Positions 16,841 through 25,823 of a DNA stretch of 64,000 bases are shown one piece after another (position 1 is the first letter of the stretch; every line of letters begins with the position of its first letter). Made by a program: the position numbers and the translations under genes. Source of the DNA: Pseudomonadota bacterium (GTDB lineage Bacteria > Pseudomonadota > Gammaproteobacteria > Steroidobacterales > Steroidobacteraceae); contig JAFAEQ010000039.1 of the NCBI GenBank assembly GCA_023423935.1, positions 77,422 through 141,421 of the forward strand, given 5' to 3'. The notes below the pieces were generated by a model. It was not told where the DNA came from, made no database searches, and saw nothing but the letters and a program-made list of their open reading frames with translations.

Positions 16841-18025
16841 TTGCGTACACTGCCTTGGCATCAAGCGCCGCGCCGTTGGGGGCACGGACTACACTCGCTA
16901 TGTTCATACATGGCGATGTTTCCGCCATCTATCCCGCATTTCTTTATACGGTGGCTAACCGAGCCAGGCGATGTCGTGTACGACCCGTTCAGCGGTCGAG
17001 GGACGACCGCTCTGGAGGCTTGCCTCCTAGGTCGCATCGGGTTGGGCTCTGACGCAAACCCGATGGCGTGGACTCTCACCGCGGCCAAATCGAATCCACC
17101 CTCGCGCGATCGTTTGAAGAGTCGAATCGACGATCTGAGAAGGGGCATGCGGGCTCGCTCCACTTCTCACGTTCCCGCGAACATTCAGATGCTATTTCAT
17201 CCTTCGACTCTCTCGCAGTTGGTCTCTCTGCAGGACCGGATGTCACTCCTGCGAGGAGAAGATCGATTCATCTACGCCGTTCTTCTCGGAATACTGCATG
17301 CGAATGCGCGGAGCGATGGAACGCCGCGTGGACTCACAGTGGCAATGCCTAACACGTTTGCGATGGCTCCGAACTATGTGAAGAGGTACATCGAGCGGCA
17401 CGGATTGAAGGCTCCGGAGGTGAGCGTGCTTGATGCTCTCTCGGACCGAATCGAGCAGTTGGAGATGCCGCCGTCTGGGTTCAAGCGCGGATCAGCCTGG
17501 ATGCAGGATGTGCGATCGCCAATCGCGTGGCCACAAGAGACAGGCAAAGCACGCCTCATTTTCGCATCGCCTCCGTATCTACAAGTGATGAAGTATGGAA
17601 AGCTAAATTGGATTCGCCTCTGGCTGCTGGGGCACGAGCCAACGAGCGTTGATACTGGATTGTTCACATCGGGTTCTCTGTCTCGATATCGAGAGTTCAT
17701 GACCGCTGCAATGAAGCGGATGCGCGCTCGTCTTCGGGCCGATGGTTACGTCTGCCTTGTCATCGGCGACGTAAGGCGAGAAACGAAGACGATCAACTTG
17801 GCAAAAGAGGTCGCTGATAGCTGCGCTGTACAGGCTGGTCTGCGGGTTCTCGATGTGCTGGATGACCATCTGCCGGTCAAGCACAAGGTGAGTCGCATCT
17901 GGGGTGAGACTCGTGGTCAGGCAACAAAAACAGACCGGATTCTCGTCCTAGGCGGTCCGAAGGCGCCGAGATTGCCGGCGTATCCAAAGATCGATTGGTC
18001 GAGTTCGAATTGCTACGGAGTGTAG
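16841..18025 (+). CDS. DNA amino-methyltransferase (N4-cytosine/N6-adenine class)
   Basis: A 394-residue S-adenosylmethionine-dependent DNA methyltransferase. Motif I is VVYDPFSGRGTT (46-56; SAM binding), and motif IV is ASPPYLQVM, with catalytic SPPY at 243-246. About 190 residues between them could hold target recognition. The start appears to be TTG at 16841, since the frame has no ATG before residue 24 and the conserved HSLCSYMAMFPP segment begins at residue 18; AGGGAG is ten bases upstream. SPPY leaves open cytosine-N4 or adenine-N6 as target. It is followed after 5 bp by herA. A solitary methyltransferase beside HerA/NurA suggests self-marking within a modification-based defence system. 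Confidence 0.88.
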   Translation: MRTLPWHQAPRRWGHGLHSLCSYMAMFPPSIPHFFIRWLTEPGDVVYDPFSGRGTTALEACLLGRIGLGSDANPMAWTLTAAKSNPPSRDRLKSRIDDLRRGMRARSTSHVPANIQMLFHPSTLSQLVSLQDRMSLLRGEDRFIYAVLLGILHANARSDGTPRGLTVAMPNTFAMAPNYVKRYIERHGLKAPEVSVLDALSDRIEQLEMPPSGFKRGSAWMQDVRSPIAWPQETGKARLIFASPPYLQVMKYGKLNWIRLWLLGHEPTSVDTGLFTSGSLSRYREFMTAAMKRMRARLRADGYVCLVIGDVRRETKTINLAKEVADSCAVQAGLRVLDVLDDHLPVKHKVSRIWGETRGQATKTDRILVLGGPKAPRLPAYPKIDWSSSNCYGV

Positions 18026-18030
18026 AGCGG

Positions 18031-19962
18031 ATGAGCGACATCACAGAGAAGCTCAAGATTCTGGCATCGACGGACATCTTCAAGAGCGGCCGAGATCCGG
18101 AAACGTTTGTTGGACGACCTTTCTATTTCGACTACGAAACCGTGAAGGTGCTTGTCAACGACAAGTGGAAGCATCGTGTTGGTGGCATTCCTGCGGGTGC
18201 ATTTCTTCTATGCTCATACGACGGAGAAGTGGGCGTTGAAGAAATGGTGCTCGTTCGGGTGATCGGACCGACCTCCCTTCCCACCGATTCGGATGTCGTC
18301 GCGTCGATGGTGGATCACTACAAGGAAGATCAACCGCCCGGCGCTGGAACCCCAAAGAAACTGGATAGCTATACGAGGTATGAGTTCATGTTCTCTGGGC
18401 TCGAGTGTCGTGTGCTCGGGACCTACTATCGTCAGGATTCAAAGACACGTTTCGGAGCGGATGTCGAGAACTTCTTCAGTGCCCACAACTACTCCGTCTA
18501 CAAGCCAGAGGGCAAGGCGCTCGAGTACATAGTGAACTTCCGCGAGGGTGAGGGGATACCAGGTGGCCCGGATCAGGTTCGTCTGGGGTGCGTTCGCTAC
18601 AGCGCGTCGCGCCGATCGGACAAGGGGGCGGAAGTTCCGATCTATGTTTCTCCACTCGACTTCGTCGGCAAGCGAACTGCGCTGTTCGGCATGACGCGTA
18701 CGGGTAAGTCGAACACGGTGAAGAAGATTCTCGAGTCGGTGAAGGCTCTGTCCTCAAGCGCGGTTGAGATCGATGGAAAGCCGCTGAAACCGATTGGCCA
18801 GATCATCTTTGATATCAATGGTGAATATGCCAATGCCAATCAGCAGGACGAAGGGACCGCAATCTTCGAGCTCTTCCACAAAGAGACTACAAGATATTCG
18901 TTGCAGGAGAAGCCCGGCTTTGAGGTGATGAAGCTTAATTTCTACTCGGACATCGAGGCAGGATTCGGGCTCCTTCAGAGTTTCCTCTCCAAGGAGGGGG
19001 CTGACTACGTAAAGAGCTTTCTTTCGATCGATCTGAGCGATGTCGAAGCGGACGATGTGTCTGCCAAGACTCGTCGCGCGCGAGTGTTGGCGGCTTACAA
19101 GGCATCGCTCTATGCGGCCGGTTTTAAGAGCGACAACAAAAAGATCAAGTTCCAAGGAAACAAAGAGCTGAACGCGTTGGCGGGAGGTATCGACCCTTCA
19201 CAGGGCGTCACGTACGACGAAGCAGCGACATGGTTCTCCGCAATATGGGACGAGTACAGCTCGCACGCTTACTTCGAGAAGTACAAGAAGGAGAAGGGTA
19301 GAGAATGGGCGGACGACGACCTCAAGGCTGTCCTGGTCATGCTCACGCGCAAGCGAACACCCGGGAAGGACGCGAACGTTTCCGGGTATCGGAAGTTGAA
19401 TCCATTCAAGCAATATCATTCTCCTTCAAACGCGAGTTCATTCGAGGACGCCATTGTCCAGCAGTTGCGCAAAGGACAGATTGTCATCATCGATCTGTCG
19501 CAGGGCGATCCTCAACTGCAAGGGACGTACTCAGAAAGAATCTGCAGGCGGATATTCAATGATGGGATGCAGCGCTTCATTGCGAATGAGGCTGCAAACT
19601 TTGTGCAGTTGTACTTCGAAGAAGCGCATAACTTATTCCCGAAGAAGGACGACAAAGATCTAAGTCAGATATACAACCGAATTGCGAAGGAAGGCGCGAA
19701 GCTCCGACTGGGCATGGTGTACGCGACACAGGAGGTCAGCTCGATTTCCGGCAATGTTCTGAAGAACACGCAGAACTGGTTTGTTTCTCACCTCAACAAC
19801 CAGGATGAGCTGAAGGAAGTGCAGAAGTTCTACGACTTCGAAGACTTCGTTGAAAGCCTGCGCCGCGCACCCGACCGCGGCTTCATCAGGATGAAGACAT
19901 ACTCCAATGCCTTCATTGTGCCTGTGCAGATCGATCGGTTCTCGGCCAAGAAGAGTTCCTGA
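18031..19962 (+). CDS. herA: HerA-like DNA translocase ATPase (DUF87)
   Basis: A 643-residue HerA/FtsK-superfamily ATPase. An N-terminal HAS-barrel-like region is followed by Walker A GMTRTGKSNT (220-229), IIFDINGEYAN, and Walker B LYFEEAHNLF (528-537). A sensor-like motif LGMVYATQEVSSISGNVL and HLNNQDELKEV, usual in HerA, come next. The start was set at 18031, five bases after the methyltransferase stop; the frame is open further upstream but overlaps that gene. HerA hexamers pump DNA and activate NurA nuclease; the NurA-like gene starts 1 bp after this stop, which indicates translational coupling and a complex. Confidence 0.93.
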   Translation: MSDITEKLKILASTDIFKSGRDPETFVGRPFYFDYETVKVLVNDKWKHRVGGIPAGAFLLCSYDGEVGVEEMVLVRVIGPTSLPTDSDVVASMVDHYKEDQPPGAGTPKKLDSYTRYEFMFSGLECRVLGTYYRQDSKTRFGADVENFFSAHNYSVYKPEGKALEYIVNFREGEGIPGGPDQVRLGCVRYSASRRSDKGAEVPIYVSPLDFVGKRTALFGMTRTGKSNTVKKILESVKALSSSAVEIDGKPLKPIGQIIFDINGEYANANQQDEGTAIFELFHKETTRYSLQEKPGFEVMKLNFYSDIEAGFGLLQSFLSKEGADYVKSFLSIDLSDVEADDVSAKTRRARVLAAYKASLYAAGFKSDNKKIKFQGNKELNALAGGIDPSQGVTYDEAATWFSAIWDEYSSHAYFEKYKKEKGREWADDDLKAVLVMLTRKRTPGKDANVSGYRKLNPFKQYHSPSNASSFEDAIVQQLRKGQIVIIDLSQGDPQLQGTYSERICRRIFNDGMQRFIANEAANFVQLYFEEAHNLFPKKDDKDLSQIYNRIAKEGAKLRLGMVYATQEVSSISGNVLKNTQNWFVSHLNNQDELKEVQKFYDFEDFVESLRRAPDRGFIRMKTYSNAFIVPVQIDRFSAKKSS

Positions 19963-19963
19963 T

Positions 19964-21307
19964 ATGGCCTATTCGCAGTTCAAGGGTCGCAAGCCTTTCG
20001 AGCGCGCCAGCAAGATTGCGCATTCCGAGATCCTGAACAACCCGGACGTGCAGGCGTTCGTGGAGCAGTGCTCGCTGCCTTCCGAACCTGAAGGGAATCA
20101 GCTCGAGACGCTGCAACGACCGTTACCGGCTTCTGACGAGAAGATCTCATCAGTCATTGCCATCGATGGGGGAATGACGGAAGCCGCGATCAGAAAAGAG
20201 TTCCCCAGCGCTTCGATCACCTTCATGACGTTCGGGCCGCTGATGTTGGATCTGAAGGACTTATCTGCATTGGACGATCAGCCGTTCATTGGCCCTGAGG
20301 ACATGGCGAAGCTGAAGAACCTGTCTCGATTCAGCGTATCTGTACCAACGAAGTCGATTCGAGCGAAGGGCGCGACAACGTTTTCCGAGGGAGTGAGAAG
20401 GACGATTCAGGACTTCCTGTTCGGCAAGAAGAAGGAGTTGGGCGTTGCGCTTCAATGGTTGCTCTTTCGCGGATGGTTGCCCGAGGCGGACCGCTCGTCG
20501 TGGAGCGTCCCGCGCTGCCCAGCAACTCCCGATTGTCCCGGTGGAGAGGTTCCATTCAGTTTCTCGAGCCCAGTCGAGGTCGAGTGCCTGTACTGCGGGA
20601 AGCCGGCATTCCTCTCCGATGCGCTTCGTCTCTACGAACGGATAGATGACGAGCAAGGTGCGGGCGGAATCATGTCCTATCTGCTCACCACGTTGGAGCA
20701 GCTTGTGGTCGTGCACATCATTCGATCACTCCTCAGCATGCGGCCATCAACGCTGCGAGAAGTTCTACTCATCAAAGACGGGCCGCTTGCGTTTTTCGGT
20801 ATGACGGCTCCGCTGCGCAGACCCATGTTGGAGCTGATGAGCTTTCTATCCGCAAAGGATTCCGGGAAACCATTGTTGTGCTTGGTCGGGTTGGAGAAGA
20901 GCGGCGCTTTCGTTGAGCACGCCATGCTCATCGAGCCAAAGCTGAAGCCAGGTCATTACCTGATGTTTACCAATGAGTACATCTATCGCTATGTGCTGCC
21001 TGGGGATCCGAATAACCCGCAACCCTATGGCTTCAACACCTATTACGGCTCCAAGCTTGTCTACAAGAGCGCACGCGGCGATGTCTTCGTCGCGACCGTT
21101 CCGTTGATCGACCCAACAGTTCGGGATCGATTTGAGAATCTGCAGAACGCCGCCGAGGTGCTGCGCGTGATCTCCGAGCTTCGCTGCTCGATGTACGATC
21201 AAGCGTTGGTTCCTGTTGTGCTGGCGAACAAACTGGTTTCTCTCGCGGACTTTCCAAGCTCTGAAATCCTGGCGAAGTTCGTGCGCAGCAAGCTCGGTTC
21301 GACCTAG
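19964..21307 (+). CDS. nurA: NurA-like 5'-3' nuclease
   Basis: A 447-residue protein with the NurA fold landmarks: SSVIAIDGGMTE with D68 and VLLIKDGPLAFFG with D272, the two metal-binding aspartates of the RNase H-like core. An insertion carries four cysteines (PRCPATPDCPGG, VECLYCGK) that could bind zinc; this is not part of minimal archaeal NurA. The C-terminal part contains GHYLMFTNEYIYRYV and VYKSARGDVFVATVP. The start at 19964 overlaps the tail region of herA by a one-base spacing, so both should be made together. HerA-NurA resects DNA in archaea; in bacterial islands the pair acts in defence. Confidence 0.88.
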   Translation: MAYSQFKGRKPFERASKIAHSEILNNPDVQAFVEQCSLPSEPEGNQLETLQRPLPASDEKISSVIAIDGGMTEAAIRKEFPSASITFMTFGPLMLDLKDLSALDDQPFIGPEDMAKLKNLSRFSVSVPTKSIRAKGATTFSEGVRRTIQDFLFGKKKELGVALQWLLFRGWLPEADRSSWSVPRCPATPDCPGGEVPFSFSSPVEVECLYCGKPAFLSDALRLYERIDDEQGAGGIMSYLLTTLEQLVVVHIIRSLLSMRPSTLREVLLIKDGPLAFFGMTAPLRRPMLELMSFLSAKDSGKPLLCLVGLEKSGAFVEHAMLIEPKLKPGHYLMFTNEYIYRYVLPGDPNNPQPYGFNTYYGSKLVYKSARGDVFVATVPLIDPTVRDRFENLQNAAEVLRVISELRCSMYDQALVPVVLANKLVSLADFPSSEILAKFVRSKLGST

Positions 21308-21399
21308 ATCTGGGTGATTATCGCCCGAGCCAACGGTCCGAGAACACGGACTACGTTCTTTCATCATCAGCCAGCCGCGGATCGAAGAGCAGCTTACAC

Positions 21400-23229
21400 A
21401 TGCATATAGAAGAGCTCCGAATACGCAACTTCAGATCTATCGATGATCTGCGACTTCCGCTAGATCGCTTCACGACCTTTTGCGGCCCCAACAGTTGCGG
21501 AAAGTCCAATGTTTTCCGCGCTATTCAGCTCGCGTTTGAATCTGATGTCGGCGTAAAAGATGCTCAGCGGAATCTTCCGACGTCGAAGCTCGTCCAAGGC
21601 GGTCCTCTTCTCTCAATCTGGGTTGATTGCCATTTCCGCGACGTCCCGTCCGCAGTGCAGGGTATTGCCGGGGCTTCTTCGTCGAATGTGCATTACTCGT
21701 TCCGTCTCACACGAGGCGGGACGCTCACGCGGAAGCTTGGGCAGAATACTCTCACTGCCGATGAATTTGAGCAGCTTCGCTCAGCCTTCCTGCCGGTTTA
21801 TGTGCCACCGATACGCGATTTGAATGGCGACGGACTAGAGCCTTTCAAACGGCTCATAAAGACAGCGCTGCAGAGGGCGCGCGGGCCCGGGAACATAAGA
21901 ACCGTGACGGAAAGAGCAAAAGACCTGCTTGAGCGGAAGGCTGAATCGCTTCTCGAAGAGCAAACTGCTCTTGTTCAACGACTCCTTGGTGCGACCCGGT
22001 TGAGTCTAGATACAACTGCCTTGGACATCGAAGCTCTGTACGAGCATATTGGATTGCGCATCCAGCTTGCCGACGCGGATCACCCGCTGAGTGCATTTGG
22101 AACCGGCCACCAAAGTGCCGTCATCATGCACCTCTACAAGCAGCTTGGTCGTGAAATGGCTGGTGAGGTCTTGTACCTCTTTGAGGAGCCTGACAACCAT
22201 CTTCATCCGTCAACCATCCGTTCCATTTGCGATGATCTTCAAGGCATCGCGGGGGCCGCTCAGGTGCTCATCAGCACGCATTCGCCGATTTTCATCGCTC
22301 ACGCCCATCCAAAGTCGCTGAGGCCGCTCACGGTTAGGGCCGACGGCACAACCGGGGTGCGCAAGGTCAAGCTGTACGAACGGTTCACTGAGAAGCAGGT
22401 GCGCATGCACCTCGAATCGTTCAGTCTTAAGCTGGCGGAGCCTTTACTGGCTCGCCGGGTGATCGTTGTAGAAGGCCCCACGGACAAGATTGTGTTGGCG
22501 GCCTTGTTCGAGAAGCGAAAGGGGCGAACGATTGATCAAACCGACTCGATCATCATCCCTGCAGGAAGCAAGGACCGAGCGGTTCTGCTCTGTGAGATCC
22601 TAAGTTGCATGAGCGTGGAATGGCGCTGCTTGCTTGATCGAGATGCTGCCTATTCCTCGGAGGTTCCATACACGAGAGACGGTCTATCGACTCAGGATCG
22701 GGCGGCGGCTGTGCAAGCCGCAGACATATTGCTGTCTATCCTGGACTCATCCAAGAGAAGAGGGCGGAACGCATCAAACTCTCTGAATGCGATGCGCACT
22801 GAACTGACGTCGCAGCGGCCCGTGCCGCAGGTGCTCGAAGGTTCGCCATTGCGCACTCTGATCTCCAGGACTGCTACGCTCACACAGCAGGAACAAGCCG
22901 CGTTGCGAAGCGCGCTCTCGAACAATCGGAGGCGACAGTCCAGAGAACTTCTCGAGAAGGCTGGCGTGTTCGTTTGGTCTACTACCATGGAAGGAGCACT
23001 GCTCCACAGTGGTGCCGCCCGCGACTGCGTAGAGCGCGAGTTGTTGCGAGTCGGGGAGCTTGCAGCCGGACTTGCAGAGAACCAAAACCGAGAGGCGACC
23101 CTGAACAACAAGCTTCATGGGCTCGGGCACAGGCCCGAGGTACTCGCGGGCATCGTGTTGGCATTGGAGCAGGAAGGGCATTTCGCGTATAGCGATATGA
23201 ATCAATGCTTTCGATTTCTCTTTGAATAA
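21400..23229 (+). CDS. OLD-family ATPase with TOPRIM nuclease domain
   Basis: A 609-residue protein. The N-terminal ABC/SMC-type ATPase has Walker A CGPNSCGKSN (28-37), a split core, Walker B VLYLFEEPDNHLHP (257-270) and the H-loop ISTHSPIFI (291-299). A TOPRIM domain starts with RVIVVEGPTDKIVL, where E358 is the metal ligand, and continues with RCLLDRDA. OLD proteins (P2 phage Old, Gabija GajA) are DNA nucleases regulated by nucleotides. No UvrD-like GajB lies next to it, so it is not a canonical Gabija. It is 92 bp after nurA and may be the last member of the cluster or separate. Confidence 0.9.
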   Translation: MHIEELRIRNFRSIDDLRLPLDRFTTFCGPNSCGKSNVFRAIQLAFESDVGVKDAQRNLPTSKLVQGGPLLSIWVDCHFRDVPSAVQGIAGASSSNVHYSFRLTRGGTLTRKLGQNTLTADEFEQLRSAFLPVYVPPIRDLNGDGLEPFKRLIKTALQRARGPGNIRTVTERAKDLLERKAESLLEEQTALVQRLLGATRLSLDTTALDIEALYEHIGLRIQLADADHPLSAFGTGHQSAVIMHLYKQLGREMAGEVLYLFEEPDNHLHPSTIRSICDDLQGIAGAAQVLISTHSPIFIAHAHPKSLRPLTVRADGTTGVRKVKLYERFTEKQVRMHLESFSLKLAEPLLARRVIVVEGPTDKIVLAALFEKRKGRTIDQTDSIIIPAGSKDRAVLLCEILSCMSVEWRCLLDRDAAYSSEVPYTRDGLSTQDRAAAVQAADILLSILDSSKRRGRNASNSLNAMRTELTSQRPVPQVLEGSPLRTLISRTATLTQQEQAALRSALSNNRRRQSRELLEKAGVFVWSTTMEGALLHSGAARDCVERELLRVGELAAGLAENQNREATLNNKLHGLGHRPEVLAGIVLALEQEGHFAYSDMNQCFRFLFE

Positions 23230-23271
23230 GAACTCCACGAGGACACGGTGAGCGTGAGTGAGAACCCTTCC

Positions 23272-23767
23272 GTGTCAGGTTTGCAAGATTGCAAGATGTC
23301 ATTTTGAAGCGGCATCGGCATATCGCTCCATTGCTCGGGACAGGGCAGATGCACTTCTATTGAGGTGCCGCGCAACTTCACTAAGGGTTGCGATTTTCGA
23401 TCTGCTCTTCGATCGCACGGGTGGCGATGAGCGCACGGGCCTGAGTCAGCTTGCGATGTTGGTTGCTGGAGCGTAGCTGCGCGTCGGTTAGGTTGTGTGT
23501 TGCGCAGATCTCCGCGATGACATCCTCCAGCGTTCTCTTCGGAAGTCGCTAGAGCGGGGGGATCGAAAGCTTGTTCAAGAACGAATCGTCGCCGAGCACG
23601 CGCCGCTCGAGTGGATGCGCATCCAATGTCTCGAGTTCCGCGCCGATGCGCTCCTCGACAAAGCCTTGTACAGCGAGCGCGCACGATCCTCTTCGTGAGC
23701 GGCGCGATAACGAAGTCGCTCAATTGATAGTCATCCAGCGAATTTTGCAGTCTTGCAAACCTGACAC
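23272..23767 (-). pseudogene. Decayed RAYT (REP-associated transposase) C-terminal part between inverted repeats
   Basis: Read leftwards, the DNA encodes pieces of the C-terminal region of a REP-associated tyrosine transposase: FVEERIGAELETLDAHPLER and RRVLGDDSFL, a stop, then TLEDVIAEICATHNLTDAQL and ARALIATRAIEEQIE. A frameshift follows, then TLSEVARHLNRSASALSRAM. An internal TAG and at least two frameshifts show it is dead. The ends match each other as inverted repeats: GTGTCAGGTTTGCAAGA at 23272 and its reverse complement ending at 23767. The HUH tyrosine-bearing N-terminal domain is missing. RAYTs mobilise REP palindromes. Confidence 0.7.
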
Positions 23768-23904
23768 CTAGGGGTGTTCCATCGCTTCTTACAGCGGTCG
23801 CTGCTCAATTAAGGGACTGCCTGAAAAGCGTCTGCTTGATGCAGCGCATATCATCGCTGACATGCATGAGATGCTTGCCCAGCCTGTCATTCCGAACGGA
23901 CGGG

Positions 23905-24123
23905 CTGCCGCTTTCAAAGATTCATCACGCCCCGTTCGATGCGCATCTGCTCGGCATCGATCCTGACTTCGGGGACGACGGCCCGATGCTTGAGCTGCTG
24001 AAGACGATGCGCGGTGGCAAACGGCGCTTGCCCGAGCGGGAGAACGATCTGCCAGATCGTGATCGGTTGGCCATGCGATTCGATGTGTTCAGAGGATTCG
24101 ATGTGTTCAGAGGATACGAGTAG
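23905..24123 (+). pseudogene. C-terminal fragment of an HNH endonuclease-like protein
   Basis: Seventy-two residues resembling the end of a common HNH restriction-type endonuclease: LSKIHHAPFDAHLLGIDPDF, then DDGPMLELLKTM, LPERENDLPDRDRLAMRF. In intact relatives the catalytic HNH block is in the part shown here as KIHHAPFD. The rest of the protein upstream is absent and no start is credible. The terminal 18-bp direct duplication (TTCGATGTGTTCAGAGGA twice, about 24079-24114) produced a repeated FDVFRG and is a recent-looking slip. Confidence 0.55.
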
Positions 24124-24253
24124 CGTGCGACGGATCGCGCTGGCGCGGCTTAGCGCGCTTGCCGTCGACAAATTGCCACCGTGCGCCTATCTTTGGACGA
24201 ACCAGCGCCGCCTGCAGGCGCAAAGCGGAAGATTGCCGTAGGGGAGCGTCGAG

Positions 24254-24544
24254 ATGCTTCTGGACACATTGAAGGCGCAGCGTCATGCCATCCTCGCGCT
24301 CGGCCGGCAGTACGGCGCCAGGCACGTGCGCGTGTTTGGCTCCGTCGCTTGCGGTGAGGATCGGCCCGACAGCGATATCGATTTTCTAGTCGACTTTCCC
24401 CGTGGTTACGACTTGTTCGAGCAGCGCCTGCCACTGATGGATGATTTAGCTGATCTGCTCGGTCGCCGGGTCGAGGTCGTGCCCGAGCATGAGCTCAGTC
24501 CCCACATTCGGACGCGAGTTCTTCGAGAGGCGATCGATTTATGA
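24254..24544 (+). CDS. mntA: MNT-type nucleotidyltransferase antitoxin (MntA)
   Basis: A 96-residue minimal nucleotidyltransferase. The signature GSVACGEDRPDSDIDFLVDF (GSx10DxD) supplies the metal-binding aspartates. GGGGAG lies seven bases before the ATG. MntA proteins of HEPN/MNT modules transfer AMP to a tyrosine of the HEPN toxin and so silence it. Its last four bases overlap the start of hepT (ATGA), so the two are translationally coupled. The DNA around the pair is full of transposon debris, suggesting import of the module. Confidence 0.9.
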   Translation: MLLDTLKAQRHAILALGRQYGARHVRVFGSVACGEDRPDSDIDFLVDFPRGYDLFEQRLPLMDDLADLLGRRVEVVPEHELSPHIRTRVLREAIDL

Positions 24545-24894
24545 CTAAGCCCTGGCAGCCGTACGCACGCCTTGTACTTGATGCGATCGAGAAGATTCGC
24601 CGAATCGAAGCACGAGGCGACATCACGAATGACGACATTCTGTACGACGCCACTTTGCGCAACCTGCAGACGCTCTCTGAGGCGACTCAACTTCTTCCGC
24701 AAGCGCTGAAGGATCGATATCCCCACATCCCATGGAGGCAGATCAGCGGGTTCCGCAACATCCTCGTGCATAACTACCTCGGCAATATCGACCCGCTGAC
24801 CGTCGCTTCCGTCATCGGGCAACACTTGCAGCCACTGCAATTGTCCGTCGAGGATATGCTCAAGACTGAACGGGACGAGCACGATGTCAAGTGA
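24541..24894 (+). CDS. hepT: HEPN-domain toxin ribonuclease (HepT)
   Basis: A 117-residue all-alpha HEPN (DUF86) protein. The active-site motif RX4-6H is present as RNILVHNYLG, here with the Y following H-N that is modified by AMP in characterised HepT proteins (RX4HXY). HepT is an RNase, blocked by MntA. The length is standard. It overlaps mntA by four bases. As a toxin-antitoxin pair it would stabilise the region or act in abortive defence. Confidence 0.9.
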   Translation: MTKPWQPYARLVLDAIEKIRRIEARGDITNDDILYDATLRNLQTLSEATQLLPQALKDRYPHIPWRQISGFRNILVHNYLGNIDPLTVASVIGQHLQPLQLSVEDMLKTERDEHDVK

Positions 24895-25059
24895 GAGCCC
24901 CGAGCGGCAACTCACTGGCGGCAAGCCCTTGGGACATCCATCGAGTTTCTGGGTCAAGGCGGAGTTAGTCGCTGACCCTTTCACGCGGTGACAGTCATGC
25001 TTGATGCATGACACCTACGCGCGTAAGTCACTCGCGCGCAAGTCACTCATCTCACTCCA

Positions 25060-25356
25060 GACACGCCGTACTATCACGTGGTCGCGCGATGCGTCGGCGG
25101 TTTGCAGCTTGGCGTCTTCGCTGCGCCCGGTTGTCGGCAGCGCCAGGGGTACCGACACATCCGCAGGATCTGGAGAATACGGACCACCGCATCGTCGGCT
25201 TCCTGTGGTCGCGCAGCGGGAAGCCCTTTCCGTACACCATGCGCCGGGACGACGAAACGATCACGTGCATGGACGCTACGCCTTGGCCGTCGACGACGGC
25301 AATGCCTATCTCGAGGCTGGTTTGGCGGGTTTGGGCCTGCTCTGCGGACCCTTCCG
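25060..25356 (+). pseudogene. LysR-type regulator effector-domain fragment with frameshifts
   Basis: Three successive frames together give the middle of a LysR substrate-binding domain: VARCVGGLQLGVFAAP in one frame, then PTHPQDLENTDHRIVGF and SRSGKPFPYTMRRDDETI in a second, then VHGRYALAVDDGNAYLEAGL and AGLGLLCGPF in a third. No helix-turn-helix half is present. It is cut off at about 25348, where a copy of the RAYT 3'-end repeat begins. Just upstream a short SLTPDTPYYHVV piece resembles a transposase N-terminus. Confidence 0.55.
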
Positions 25357-25556
25357 TGTCAGTTTGCAAGATGTCATTTTGAAGCGGCATCGGCATATCG
25401 CTCCATTGCCCTCTCGGTGCCCGGGCCGGAAAACCGGGAAAACTCCACGAACGCATCCGAACAGCTGCGCTGATGTAAGCAGCTACTGCATACGCTTCGC
25501 TTCCCGTGTCATCACTCCGGAACGCGTATGCCTCGAGTTCTTCGTCTTCACGTACA
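25348..25556. repeat. RAYT-derived repeat: 3'-end copy plus REP and 5' RAYT stub
   Basis: Bases 25348-25410 repeat 23264-23335 nearly exactly (ACCCTTCCGTGTCAG ... CATATCGCTCCATTG), apart from a few missing bases near the start. A REP-like GCCCGGGCCGGAAAACCGGG follows, then a segment shared with 27098-27290 and 29273-29462. That segment ends in ATGCCTCGAGTTCTTCGTCT, the first codons (MPRVLRLHV) of a RAYT gene that is cut off after about nine residues. No product is expected. Nothing else recognisable occupies 25557-25823. Confidence 0.65.
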
Positions 25557-25823
25557 TCAATCGACCTCCCCAACTGATGTCTGTCCTACGCTCGAGGCGA
25601 TTGACTCTTCGCGTGTGTGGCTACCCGCGAGGCGCTTCATCGGGAATCCGATGTTCTCGGCCTGGTCGTCTGGGTCGACGATCAGCGCACGGTCAGATGT
25701 GCTTGCCGGCTTGATCTTCTAATCTGATGCGTGCTAGTCAATAAATCTCCTAGAAATCGCCAAGTACAAGAAAATGTGGCGCTGGTATGTTTCTCCCGTA
25801 GCAGACGAGCGGGAGAGCAATCA

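Noticed and set aside
21400..23229. Gabija system (GajA) call for the OLD gene
   Set aside because: No UvrD-like GajB gene is next to it, and the NERD helicase is 9 kb away; kept as OLD family only.
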